64,000 nucleotides of DNA from Hymenobacter rubidus (lineage in GTDB: Bacteria > Bacteroidota > Bacteroidia > Cytophagales > Hymenobacteraceae), in contig NZ_JAERQF010000017.1 of the NCBI RefSeq assembly GCF_016734815.1, positions 41,790 to 105,789 on the forward strand. Reading direction: 5' to 3'. A program made the translations under genes and the position numbers. Positions 27,526 through 34,854 of the stretch are shown piece after piece. Numbering within the stretch: the stretch's first letter is position 1; each line of letters begins with the position of its first letter. The notes below the pieces were generated by a model that had not been told where the DNA came from, ran no database searches, and saw only the letters and a program-made list of their open reading frames with translations.

Positions 27526-29046
27526 CTACTGCAACCGGTACAGACGCAGCGGCAGCGAGTCGGCCACCGCGGCCCGGCTAGCGGCCAGGGTTTGGGCATA
27601 ATCCAAACCTGTGTATTCGGAGTGCTCCAGAAACAGCAGCGGCTGCTGCAACTGCGGGTTGGGCCACGCCGCCACCGGCACCTGGCGGCGCAACGAGTCG
27701 AAGTGCGCCACGCCCGCCACTTGCCAGTAGCCGTCCAATAGCACGTATTGGCAGCCCTGACGGCGCAGCGCGGCTAGCTGCTGCTCGTCGGTAATGACGG
27801 TTAGCACCTGGTTTTTAGCCAGATAAGGTGAAAGGCTCAGGCCCACGGTGCTGGCTACCTGGGTGGCCTCGTGCTGCCGGAGCCAGGCTGCCACTTGCGG
27901 ATACCGCGCAGGCAGTGGGGCGAATAGCTGCCGCTGAATCCGATACATGTTCTGGCCCACGGCTGCCAGTATCAATGCCGTGAGTGCCCAGCCGGGCAGC
28001 AGGCGGCGCCCGCTCAGCACGGCCAGCGCCGCCAGCGGTAAATAGGCAAACAGCAATCCACGCGGCGCTTTAATGAGCAGCGACATGCCCGCCAGCAGGC
28101 AGCCGGCCCATGCCAGCAGATAGGGCAGCAATGCCACGGGTTGCAACCGCCATTGCCGCCAGCCGCGCCACTGCCGCCACCCCAACCACCCCGCTGTCGC
28201 TAGCCCCAGCAGCAGCAGCGGCGATTCGAAATCCAGCAGGTAACGCACGTAGTAGAGCAAATCGAGGTGCAGCGTGGCTTGCCGGCCAGCCACATTGGCC
28301 GCCGGTGGCACCACGGTGCGCACGTAGAACCCCGGCCACCGGTACCACGGCAGGCCCACTGCTACGCCCAGTGTGCCAAACAGCACGTAGGGCGCGGCCA
28401 GCACCAGCAGCACCCGCGCCCCTAGGCCACGCTGCTGCCACAAGCCGTCGGCCCGGCACATTTCCAGCACCGTCAGAATGGGCACCGCAAACAGAAATTT
28501 GTAGTTGAAGCACAGCCCCACGGCCAGCCAGGCCGCCACCCGCAAGGCCGCCCTACTGCTTGGCCGTTGCAGCCGCGCAAAGTGACTTTGCAGCAGCCCC
28601 GCCGCCAGCACCAGGCTGGGCGAGCTCATGGTAAAATCGCGCCCCGAAAACGTGAGTAGCAGCGACGTGCCACCCAGCAGCACCAGCCCCGCCGCCTCGG
28701 GGCCACGTAGCGCCGCCTGCCAGCTTACCCAGGCCGCAAACCATCCCAGCCCCGCCAGCCCCAGTACCGCGTTGATGGCTTGAAACACCAGGAATTGGTG
28801 TGTTAGCGCTGCCACCGGCGTGTACAGCAGCAGAAAGCCCGGACTGCCGTGGTGGAACAGGCGCGCAAAATTGCCCTGCGCCAACTCCTGAACTACCTGC
28901 CAGTTACGCACCGAATCGTAGTCGGCTGGCCCAGCTTCGGGTAGCCGCCACAGCCGCAGGCCGGCCACTACCAACAGCGCAAGCAGCAGCCAGAGCGTGC
29001 GACTAGCTGAGCTGGAGGCGTTATTTGCAGCGGCAGGTGAAGGCAT
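27526..29046 (-). CDS. Polytopic membrane glycosyltransferase-like protein (GT39/ArnT type)
   Basis: The start at 29046 (MPSPAAANNASS) avoids an unlikely leader and gives 506 residues. About ten to twelve hydrophobic segments fill the first 370 residues, starting LLLALLVVAGLRLW and followed by a periplasmic loop with AGPADYDSVRNWQ, where dolichyl-phosphate or polyprenyl-phosphate mannosyltransferases carry the catalytic acid. The C-terminal 130 residues form a soluble domain. This layout fits GT39/GT83-type enzymes that move a sugar from a polyprenyl-phosphate donor to lipid or protein. Substrate unknown. It is divergent from dtd, with 96 bp between the starts. Confidence 0.75.
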   Translation of the reverse strand: MPSPAAANNASSSASRTLWLLLALLVVAGLRLWRLPEAGPADYDSVRNWQVVQELAQGNFARLFHHGSPGFLLLYTPVAALTHQFLVFQAINAVLGLAGLGWFAAWVSWQAALRGPEAAGLVLLGGTSLLLTFSGRDFTMSSPSLVLAAGLLQSHFARLQRPSSRAALRVAAWLAVGLCFNYKFLFAVPILTVLEMCRADGLWQQRGLGARVLLVLAAPYVLFGTLGVAVGLPWYRWPGFYVRTVVPPAANVAGRQATLHLDLLYYVRYLLDFESPLLLLGLATAGWLGWRQWRGWRQWRLQPVALLPYLLAWAGCLLAGMSLLIKAPRGLLFAYLPLAALAVLSGRRLLPGWALTALILAAVGQNMYRIQRQLFAPLPARYPQVAAWLRQHEATQVASTVGLSLSPYLAKNQVLTVITDEQQLAALRRQGCQYVLLDGYWQVAGVAHFDSLRRQVPVAAWPNPQLQQPLLFLEHSEYTGLDYAQTLAASRAAVADSLPLRLYRLQ

Positions 29047-29142
29047 GAAGGTATTTGGTGTGAGCCGGCGCGAAGGTCGGCACCACTGAGCCAATAACTG
29101 GTCTGTTTGCTCCTGGCCTTATTTCCTACCCCTCCCTTTTTT

Positions 29143-29589
29143 ATGCGTCTTGTTATTCAGCGCGTCCGCGAAGCCCAGGTGACCGTCGAAGGCCAGTTGA
29201 CCGGTCGCATTGGGCCGGGCTTGCTGGTGCTGGCCGGCTTTGCGCCCACCGATGCTACCGCCTCGCTCGCTTGGATGTGCCGCAAGCTGGTGCAGCTGCG
29301 CATCTTCAATGATGAAAATGGCCAGATGAACCGCAGCGTAGTCGATGTCGGCGGGGAGGTCCTGATAGTGAGCCAGTTTACCCTGCTGGCCGACGCGCGC
29401 AAAGGAAACCGTCCCAGCTACATTGGGGCCGCGCCACCCGCCGTGGCGGAGCCGCTTTACCAGCAATTCGTAGCACTAGTAGCCGCCGAGTTGGGCCGGC
29501 CCGTGCCCACTGGCATCTTCGGCGCCGACATGCAGGTGAGCCTGCTCAATGACGGCCCGGTGACCATTGTGCTGGATTCGCCAGCCTGA
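29143..29589 (+). CDS. dtd: D-aminoacyl-tRNA deacylase
   Basis: Hydrolyses D-amino acids (and glycine) mischarged on tRNA. The start at 29143 (MRLVIQRVREAQVTVEGQ) matches the family N-terminus, giving 148 residues, the usual length. Both active-site signatures are present: SQFTLLADARKGNRPS (the SQFTL motif, about residues 78-93) and the C-terminal NDGPVTI (about 136-142), whose Gly-Pro enforces chirality. The downstream MazG-like gene begins 25 bp after the stop, so the two are probably co-transcribed. Confidence 0.97.
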   Translation: MRLVIQRVREAQVTVEGQLTGRIGPGLLVLAGFAPTDATASLAWMCRKLVQLRIFNDENGQMNRSVVDVGGEVLIVSQFTLLADARKGNRPSYIGAAPPAVAEPLYQQFVALVAAELGRPVPTGIFGADMQVSLLNDGPVTIVLDSPA

Positions 29590-29614
29590 TTATCCTCGTT
29601 ATTCGCTCCCCAAA

Positions 29615-29941
29615 ATGACCATCGAAGAAGCCCAAAAAACCGTTGATACGTGGATAACGACCACCGGCGTCCGCTATTTCAGCGAACTGACCAACATGGC
29701 CATCCTCACCGAAGAAGTGGGCGAAGTGGCCCGCCTCATCGCCCGGCAGTACGGCGAGCAGTCCTTTAAGGAATCCGATAAAGGCCGGGAACTGGGTGAT
29801 GAGTTGGCCGATGTCCTGTTCGTGGTTATCTGCCTGGCCAACCAAACCGGCGTTGACCTCACCGACGCGCTTACTCGCAACCTAGCCAAAAAGACTCAGC
29901 GCGACAGCCAGCGGCATCAGGATAATGAGAAGCTGAGGTAA
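29615..29941 (+). CDS. MazG-like nucleotide pyrophosphohydrolase
   Basis: A 108-residue protein starting at the ATG at 29615 (MTIEEAQKTVDTWITT). The all-alpha NTP pyrophosphatase fold is indicated by EEVGEVARLI (about 35-44) and ELGDELADVLFVVICLAN (about 62-79), supplying the acidic metal ligands EExxE and ExxD. It is a single-domain form like those that hydrolyse abnormal dNTPs, much shorter than E. coli MazG. It lies in a likely two-gene operon with dtd. A perfect 37-bp palindrome follows. Confidence 0.85.
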   Translation: MTIEEAQKTVDTWITTTGVRYFSELTNMAILTEEVGEVARLIARQYGEQSFKESDKGRELGDELADVLFVVICLANQTGVDLTDALTRNLAKKTQRDSQRHQDNEKLR

Positions 29942-29961
29942 GGATATTTGTTATACAAATT

Positions 29962-30054
29962 GTCTGTCATGCTGAGCGCAGTGAAGCACCTTATCACGCC
30001 CGTATTAGTCGCTCGGACGTGATAAGGTGCTTCACTGCGCTCAGCATGACAGAC
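29962..30054. repeat. Perfect 37-bp-arm intergenic palindrome
   Basis: Left arm 29962-29998 and right arm 30018-30054 are exact reverse complements, starting GTCTGTCATGCTGAGCGCAG. A 19-nt loop separates them. It lies between convergent genes and could also act as a bidirectional transcript end. Confidence 0.8.
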
Positions 30055-30056
30055 GG

Positions 30057-30776
30057 TCAATTCCTAACCAGCCGGTCATCGCGCCAAATAGGCAAAACCG
30101 ATGCGTAGGTATCCATTTGCAGGCAAAATTCAAAGTCCTGGCTGGCTTCCAACGAATTGAGCCGGCGCACGTGCGAAGACTGCAGCAGGTAGGCCGATAA
30201 ATCGGCTTTGCCCTGTTGCCACAGATGCAGCGCGGCCAGGGTAGCGTCGGAGCTGCGCACGTCGAAGTCCTCGGCCAGCCGTTCGGCCAGTGCGCCGCCA
30301 AACACGGTATCCTCCAGGCAAAACTGGCCCTTCCAGCCGGCACACACCACCAGCACATCGCGCTGCTGGTGGCGGGCAAAATCGGCCACTGCTTCCAGGT
30401 TCAAAAAGGCCCCTACCACTATTTCGGCGGCGGCCAGTGAGCGGCGCAGGGCCGTCGTGCCATTCGTGGTGCTGATGGTGAGCGCCCGGCCGCGCACAGG
30501 CCGGGCAGCATCCAGAAAGCCAAAGGGCGAGTTGCCCAGGTCGACGCCAGCGGCCTGGATGCCGTCGCGCTCGGCGGCGGTAAGGCAGCCGTGCTGTAGT
30601 CCGTAGGCCGTGCATTCTTCCAGCGAAGCCACCGGAAAAACGTGGGTCACACCCTCTCCCAGTGCTGTAACAATGGTGCTGGAAGCCCGCAGAATATCCA
30701 CGATGACGGCCACCTGGCCGCGTAAGTCATAGAGCGGCAGCAGCTCCGGGGAGAAGCAAATATCTAGTTTGGGCAT
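30057..30776 (-). CDS. comB: 2-phosphosulfolactate phosphatase family protein (ComB)
   Basis: A 239-residue protein matching the ComB family, which dephosphorylates 2-phosphosulfolactate to sulfolactate in archaeal coenzyme M synthesis. Motifs are VIVDILRASSTIVTALGEG (about 23-41), GNSPFGF, the ISTTNGTTAL block (about 101-110), and LVVCAGWKGQFCLEDTVFGGAL (about 147-168). Length is normal. Coenzyme M is not expected in this organism. A role in sulfolactate or other sulfonate metabolism is possible but not shown by the neighbours. It stands between two palindromes. Confidence 0.88.
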   Translation of the reverse strand: MPKLDICFSPELLPLYDLRGQVAVIVDILRASSTIVTALGEGVTHVFPVASLEECTAYGLQHGCLTAAERDGIQAAGVDLGNSPFGFLDAARPVRGRALTISTTNGTTALRRSLAAAEIVVGAFLNLEAVADFARHQQRDVLVVCAGWKGQFCLEDTVFGGALAERLAEDFDVRSSDATLAALHLWQQGKADLSAYLLQSSHVRRLNSLEASQDFEFCLQMDTYASVLPIWRDDRLVRN

Positions 30777-30782
30777 TGGTTT

Positions 30783-30870
30783 TAGTTGTCAGTTGGTCGT
30801 TGTCAGTTGTTGGGGTCTGGTGTCAGCTTCCAGAACGACCTGACAACCGACAACGACCAACTGACAACTA
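30783..30870. repeat. 28-bp-arm palindrome between gcvT and comB
   Basis: Arms 30783-30810 and 30843-30870 are reverse complements with one mismatch. Each arm is itself built of a near-direct repeat, GTTGTCAGTTG...GTTGTCAGTTG. The family differs from the GAGCGCAG class. Confidence 0.75.
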
Positions 30871-30872
30871 CC

Positions 30873-31976
30873 CTACTCTTCCGTGCCTTTGGTAAGCGGC
30901 AGCTTGCTCACCGTGGCCGGCAGGTTCTTGCCCCGAATTTGCACGAAAATCTGGGTTCCGGGCGCGGCAAACTCGGTTTTTACGTAGCCCAGGCCAATGC
31001 CTTTGCTGAGCGAGGGCGACTGCGTGCCGCTGGTCACGTCCCCGATTTTCTGGCCGTTGGCGTCGACCAATTCGTAGTGGCCGCGCGGAATGCCGGGGCC
31101 GTCCATCACGAAGCCCACCAGCTTTTTGCTCACGCCGGCTTCTTTCTGCTTCTTAAGGTTTTCGGAGTTGGTGAACTCCTTCGTGAACTTGGTAATCCAG
31201 CCCAAGCCTGCTTCCAGGGGCGAAGTGGTATCGTCGATGTCGTTGCCGTAGAGGCAGTAACCCATTTCCAGGCGCAAGGTGTCGCGGGCGCCCAGGCCAA
31301 TGGGCTTGATGCCGTAGGGCTGCCCGGCCAGCATCACTTTCTCCCAAACTTCGGCCGCGCTTTCGTTTGGGATGTACAACTCAAAGCCGCCCGCGCCGGT
31401 GTAGCCCGTGGCCGAAATAATGACATCGGGCGCGCCTGCAAAGGTCCCCTGCACAAACGAGTAGTAGGGAATGCTGCTCAAATCCACGTCGGTGAGCGTT
31501 TGGAGTGCGGCCGTTGCCTTCGGGCCCTGCACGGCGAAAAGACTGGTGCGGTCCGATATATCTTCCATCTCCACGCCCTGCGTGTTGTGGTGCTGAATCC
31601 AGTTCCAGTCTTTTTCGATGTTAGAGGCGTTGACAACCAGCAGGTAGTCTTCATCGGCCAGCTTGTACACCAGTAGGTCGTCCACAATGCCACCGTCATG
31701 GTTGGGCAGGCAGGAATACTGGGCTTTGCCGTCGGTGAGCTTGCTGGCGTCGTTGCTGGTCACGCGCTGAATCAGGTCCAGCGCCTGCGGGCCCCGCAAC
31801 CGAAACTCGCCCATGTGGGACACATCGAAAATGCCCACCGCGCGTCGTACGGTGTGGTGCTCGTCCAGGTCAGAAGAGTAGCGCACCGGCATGTCGTAGC
31901 CGGCAAAGGGCACCATTTTAGCACCTAGTTGGCGGTGCGTGTCGTTGAGGGTAACGGTTTTCAGGGAAACGGTCAT
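30873..31976 (-). CDS. gcvT: Glycine cleavage system aminomethyltransferase (T protein)
   Basis: A 367-residue folate-dependent enzyme. It releases ammonia from the aminomethyl group carried on lipoyl-H protein and transfers the methylene to tetrahydrofolate. Recognisable blocks are [69 protein letters not shown] and GYVKTEF near the C-terminal barrel. Length is as expected. It is a single gene here; gcvH and gcvP are not in the window. A terminator for the upstream ilvE gene separates it from that transcript, and CACCTTTG lies in its leader as a weak -7 candidate. Confidence 0.96.
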   Translation of the reverse strand: MTVSLKTVTLNDTHRQLGAKMVPFAGYDMPVRYSSDLDEHHTVRRAVGIFDVSHMGEFRLRGPQALDLIQRVTSNDASKLTDGKAQYSCLPNHDGGIVDDLLVYKLADEDYLLVVNASNIEKDWNWIQHHNTQGVEMEDISDRTSLFAVQGPKATAALQTLTDVDLSSIPYYSFVQGTFAGAPDVIISATGYTGAGGFELYIPNESAAEVWEKVMLAGQPYGIKPIGLGARDTLRLEMGYCLYGNDIDDTTSPLEAGLGWITKFTKEFTNSENLKKQKEAGVSKKLVGFVMDGPGIPRGHYELVDANGQKIGDVTSGTQSPSLSKGIGLGYVKTEFAAPGTQIFVQIRGKNLPATVSKLPLTKGTEE

Positions 31977-32033
31977 GAGAGTAGCGGTGTGGCGGAATGA
32001 GGGGGTGGGAAACGCTTGCGGCTACAAAGGTGG

Positions 32034-32072
32034 GACAAAAAAGAAAAGCCGCTTCGGATTGAAGCGGCTTTT
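32034..32072 (-). terminator. Terminator downstream of ilvE
   Basis: On the minus strand, AAAAGCCGCTTC-AATCC-GAAGCGGCTTTT is followed by CTTTTTT. It ends the ilvE transcript before gcvT. Confidence 0.8.
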
Positions 32073-32079
32073 CTGCTGA

Positions 32080-32186
32080 AACGTCATGCAGAGCGTAGCG
32101 AAGCATCTCGCGTGCAGTAGTGATTTAATCGTTGAAAAATAATTGCTACCACACGCGAGATGCTTCGCTACGCTCTGCATGACGTT
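32080..32186. repeat. Perfect 35-bp-arm GAAGCATCTC palindrome
   Basis: Arms 32080-32114 and 32152-32186 are exact reverse complements, beginning AACGTCATGCAGAGCGTAGC. The 37-nt loop is AT-rich. It ends 10 bp from the ilvE stop codon. Confidence 0.8.
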
Positions 32187-32196
32187 CTAGCGAGCA

Positions 32197-33261
32197 TTAT
32201 ACCCGCACCATCCAGTCGTGAATGTCGGCGCCTTCGCCGGTCCGAATAGCGTCCAGCGCGGCTGCTACGCGGCGCGAGAAGGCCGAAGCATCCGTAGCGG
32301 GCAGGTCGTAGTCGCGGCCCTGGTAGCCGATGGTGGCAATGGGTGCGATGGTAGCCGCCGTACCCACGCCAAACGCTTCGTTGAGCTTGCCGGCGGCTTG
32401 GGCCTCCATCACTTCGCGGCTGCTCACGCGGCGCTCTTCCACGGTCAGGCCCATGTCGCGGGCCAGGGCCAGCACGCTGCGGCGCGTCACGCCGTCGAGG
32501 ATGCTGGTGCTCAGGGCCGGGGTCACCACGCGGCCATCAATCACGAAAATGGCATTCATCGTGCCCGATTCTTCCACGTACTGGTGCTCCGAGGCATCGG
32601 TCCAGATGAGCTGGTTGTATCCTTCATTCTGGGCCAGTTTGGTGGGATACATGGCGGCGCCGTAGTTGCCGGCGTTCTTGGCATAGCCCGCGCCACCCTC
32701 GGCCGAGCGCACATATTTCTGCTCGAAGCGCACCCGCAGGGGCTTGTTGAAATAAAGGCCCACCGGGCAGGTAAAAATCATGAACCGGTACGAATCCGAA
32801 GGCCGCACACCGATAAAGCCATCGGTGGCGAACATAAACGGCCGGATGTAGAGCGAATAGCCCGGCGCACTGGGCACCCATTTTTCGTCGAGGCGAATGA
32901 GCTCCGTCAGCCCCTGCATGAATAACTCCTCCGAAATGGTGGGCATGCACATGCGCTCGGCCGAAGAGTTGAGGCGCGCCCAGTTGTCGAGGGGACGGAA
33001 CAATGCCACGCCGCCGTCGGCCTGGCGGTAGGCCTTCATCCCCTCAAAAATAGCCTGGCCGTAGTGCAGGGCCGAATTTGCCGGACTCACCGCCATGTCG
33101 CCGTAGGGTACGATTTGCGCATTCTGCCACTCGCCGTCGCGGTAGTCCACCGAAAACATGTGGTCGGAAAACGCCTTGCCAAATTCGAGGTGGTCGAAGT
33201 CGACTTCGGCCAGCCGCGAAGCCGCCGTCGGCTGGATTTGAATCGGGAGGATGTCAATCAT
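32197..33261 (-). CDS. ilvE: Branched-chain amino acid aminotransferase
   Basis: A 354-residue fold-type IV PLP enzyme (BCAT type II) interconverting Leu, Ile and Val with their keto acids. The PLP lysine is at about K195, in YAKNAGNYGAA. Other family blocks are LHYGQAIFEGMKAYR (about 66-80), LYIRPFMFAT, ESGTMNAIFVI (about 232-242), LDGVTRRSVLALARD and GTAATIAPI. Length fits type II. The start at 33261 is the only good Met. It is transcribed alone, ending at a hairpin terminator. A TACGTTTG element lies about 133 nt upstream (33401-33394), with no well-spaced TTG. Confidence 0.96.
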   Translation of the reverse strand: MIDILPIQIQPTAASRLAEVDFDHLEFGKAFSDHMFSVDYRDGEWQNAQIVPYGDMAVSPANSALHYGQAIFEGMKAYRQADGGVALFRPLDNWARLNSSAERMCMPTISEELFMQGLTELIRLDEKWVPSAPGYSLYIRPFMFATDGFIGVRPSDSYRFMIFTCPVGLYFNKPLRVRFEQKYVRSAEGGAGYAKNAGNYGAAMYPTKLAQNEGYNQLIWTDASEHQYVEESGTMNAIFVIDGRVVTPALSTSILDGVTRRSVLALARDMGLTVEERRVSSREVMEAQAAGKLNEAFGVGTAATIAPIATIGYQGRDYDLPATDASAFSRRVAAALDAIRTGEGADIHDWMVRV

Positions 33262-33418
33262 AGGAGTCAGATTCAGGGTGAAGAGTGGGTGGGAGTTTGG
33301 AGATTAGAGGGTGGTGAGGCAATAAAACGCAGGCACCGATGGCAGGAATCTACCTAAAATAATAGCAAAATGCCTTTGCCAAGGCCGGCTGCTCAAACGT
33401 AGATATTGGCTATTCAAC

Positions 33419-33967
33419 TCACAGGCGAGCCTGCCAGGTTACCTCTTCTACGCCCAAGTCGTGGGCCATGGCCCGGCTCAGCACAAACAGATAGTCGGAA
33501 AGTCGGTTCAAATACACGCCGACTAATTCTGCCACGAACGAGTCTTCGGCCAGGTGGATGACTAGGCGCTCGGCGCGGCGGCACACGCAACGCGCTACGT
33601 GGGCGTGGCTCACGGCGGGGTGCCCGCCCGGCAAAATGAAGGCGCGCAGCTCCGGCAAATCGGCGTTCAGCCGGTCCATTTCGTCTTCCAGCAAGGTGAC
33701 GTCGGCGGCATGCAGGTCGGGCAGCTTCATCTTCGACTTCTCAGGGTCGGCCGCCAGAGCCGAGCCGATGGTGAAGAGTCGGTCCTGAACTTCTTTGAGC
33801 ATGGGCCGCCGGGAGGCGTTCACGTCCTGGTCGCGCACCAGCCCGATGTGGGCGTTCAGCTCATCCACCGTGCCGTAACATTCGATGCGCAGGCTGCTTT
33901 TGGGCACCCGCGTGCCGCCAATGAGTGAGGTCAGGCCCTTGTCGCCGGTTTTGGTGTAGATTTTCAT
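33419..33967 (-). CDS. Cob(I)yrinic acid a,c-diamide adenosyltransferase (PduO type)
   Basis: A 182-residue ATP:corrinoid adenosyltransferase that makes adenosylcobalamin. The N-terminal ATP-binding signature KIYTKTGDKGLTSLIGG (residues 2-18) and YGTVDELNAHIGLVRD (about 31-46) are intact. So is the trimer-interface block with AHVARCVCRRAERLV (about 131-145) and NRLSDYLFVLSRAM (about 158-171). Length matches the stand-alone PduO N-terminal domain form. No other cobalamin gene is adjacent, so it is a salvage-type single gene. A palindrome separates it from the ABC ATPase operon. Confidence 0.94.
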   Translation of the reverse strand: MKIYTKTGDKGLTSLIGGTRVPKSSLRIECYGTVDELNAHIGLVRDQDVNASRRPMLKEVQDRLFTIGSALAADPEKSKMKLPDLHAADVTLLEDEMDRLNADLPELRAFILPGGHPAVSHAHVARCVCRRAERLVIHLAEDSFVAELVGVYLNRLSDYLFVLSRAMAHDLGVEEVTWQARL

Positions 33968-33990
33968 TGGCTAGGAACTAGATTTCTAAG

Positions 33991-34096
33991 AACGTCATGC
34001 TGAGCGCAGTCGAAGCATCTCGCGGGCAATACTAAATACCTTTTGATTGGATTAGTTATGCGGGAGAGATGCTTCGGCTGCGCTCAGCATGACGTT
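33991..34096. repeat. GAAGCATCTC-type palindrome, imperfect
   Basis: The left arm AACGTCATGCTGAGCGCAGT (33991 to about 34024) and right arm (34061-34096) are nearly reverse complementary over about 34 bp. The AT-rich loop is 36 nt. Confidence 0.7.
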
Positions 34097-34123
34097 CGTT
34101 GTGTCGTTACACCATTCATTTAT

Positions 34124-34843
34124 TTAATGGCCGGTCACGGCATGCTTCATCACGTCGTGGTTCACCTCATCGGATTCTACTAATCCGTCGCGCAGGCGCA
34201 CAATGCGGTGGGCATAGCGGGCAATGTCTTCTTCGTGCGTCACCATGATGATGGTGTTGCCTTTGGAATACAGTGCCTCGAACAAATCCATGATTTCGTG
34301 GCTGGTTTTGGAATCCAGGGCGCCGGTGGGTTCGTCGGCCAGCAGCACGCTGGGGTTGTTCACGAGGGCGCGGGCAATGGCCACGCGCTGACGCTGGCCC
34401 CCGCTGAGCTCGTTGGGGCGGTGCGAGGCGCGGTCGGCGAGGCCCACTGAGCGCAGGCTTTCCAGGGCGCGCTCGTTGCGCTCGCGCTTGCTCAGGCCGG
34501 CGTAAATGAGCGGCAGGGCCACGTTATCGAGGGCGGAGGCGCGGGGCAAGAGGTTGAAGCTCTGGAAAACGAAGCCGATTTCCTTGTTGCGTACTTCGGC
34601 CAGCTGGTTGTCGCTCATGCGGCTCACGTCCTGGCCGTTGAGGATGTACTGGCCTTTCGAAGGCGTGTCGAGGCAGCCCACAATGTTCATCAGCGTGGAT
34701 TTGCCCGAACCCGACGGCCCCATAAATGCGACGTACTCGCCCCGCGGAATCTGGATGCTGACCGAGCGCAGGGCGTGAATGACCTCCGTGCCCATGACGT
34801 AATTTTTGGCGATGTCGGTGGTTTCAATAACGTTCGGATTCAT
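34124..34843 (-). CDS. ABC transporter ATP-binding protein, MacB/LolD type
   Basis: A 239-residue ATPase. Walker [10 protein letters not shown] (about 41-49), Q-loop [18 protein letters not shown], signature [15 protein letters not shown] (about 143-157), Walker [14 protein letters not shown], and the H-loop MVTHE are all intact. It resembles LolD/MacB/FtsE-type subunits that drive FtsX-like permeases for lipoprotein export, drug efflux or cell division. No permease gene is adjacent. Instead it lies 11 bp after a large membrane/TPR protein, at the end of the plsC-gatC operon, so its partner must be that protein or be encoded elsewhere. Confidence 0.92.
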   Translation of the reverse strand: MNPNVIETTDIAKNYVMGTEVIHALRSVSIQIPRGEYVAFMGPSGSGKSTLMNIVGCLDTPSKGQYILNGQDVSRMSDNQLAEVRNKEIGFVFQSFNLLPRASALDNVALPLIYAGLSKRERNERALESLRSVGLADRASHRPNELSGGQRQRVAIARALVNNPSVLLADEPTGALDSKTSHEIMDLFEALYSKGNTIIMVTHEEDIARYAHRIVRLRDGLVESDEVNHDVMKHAVTGH

Positions 34844-34854
34844 GGGGCAAATAC

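Noticed and set aside
29962..34096. CRISPR array
   Set aside because: The repeats are isolated inverted repeats between genes, not evenly spaced direct repeats with unique spacers.
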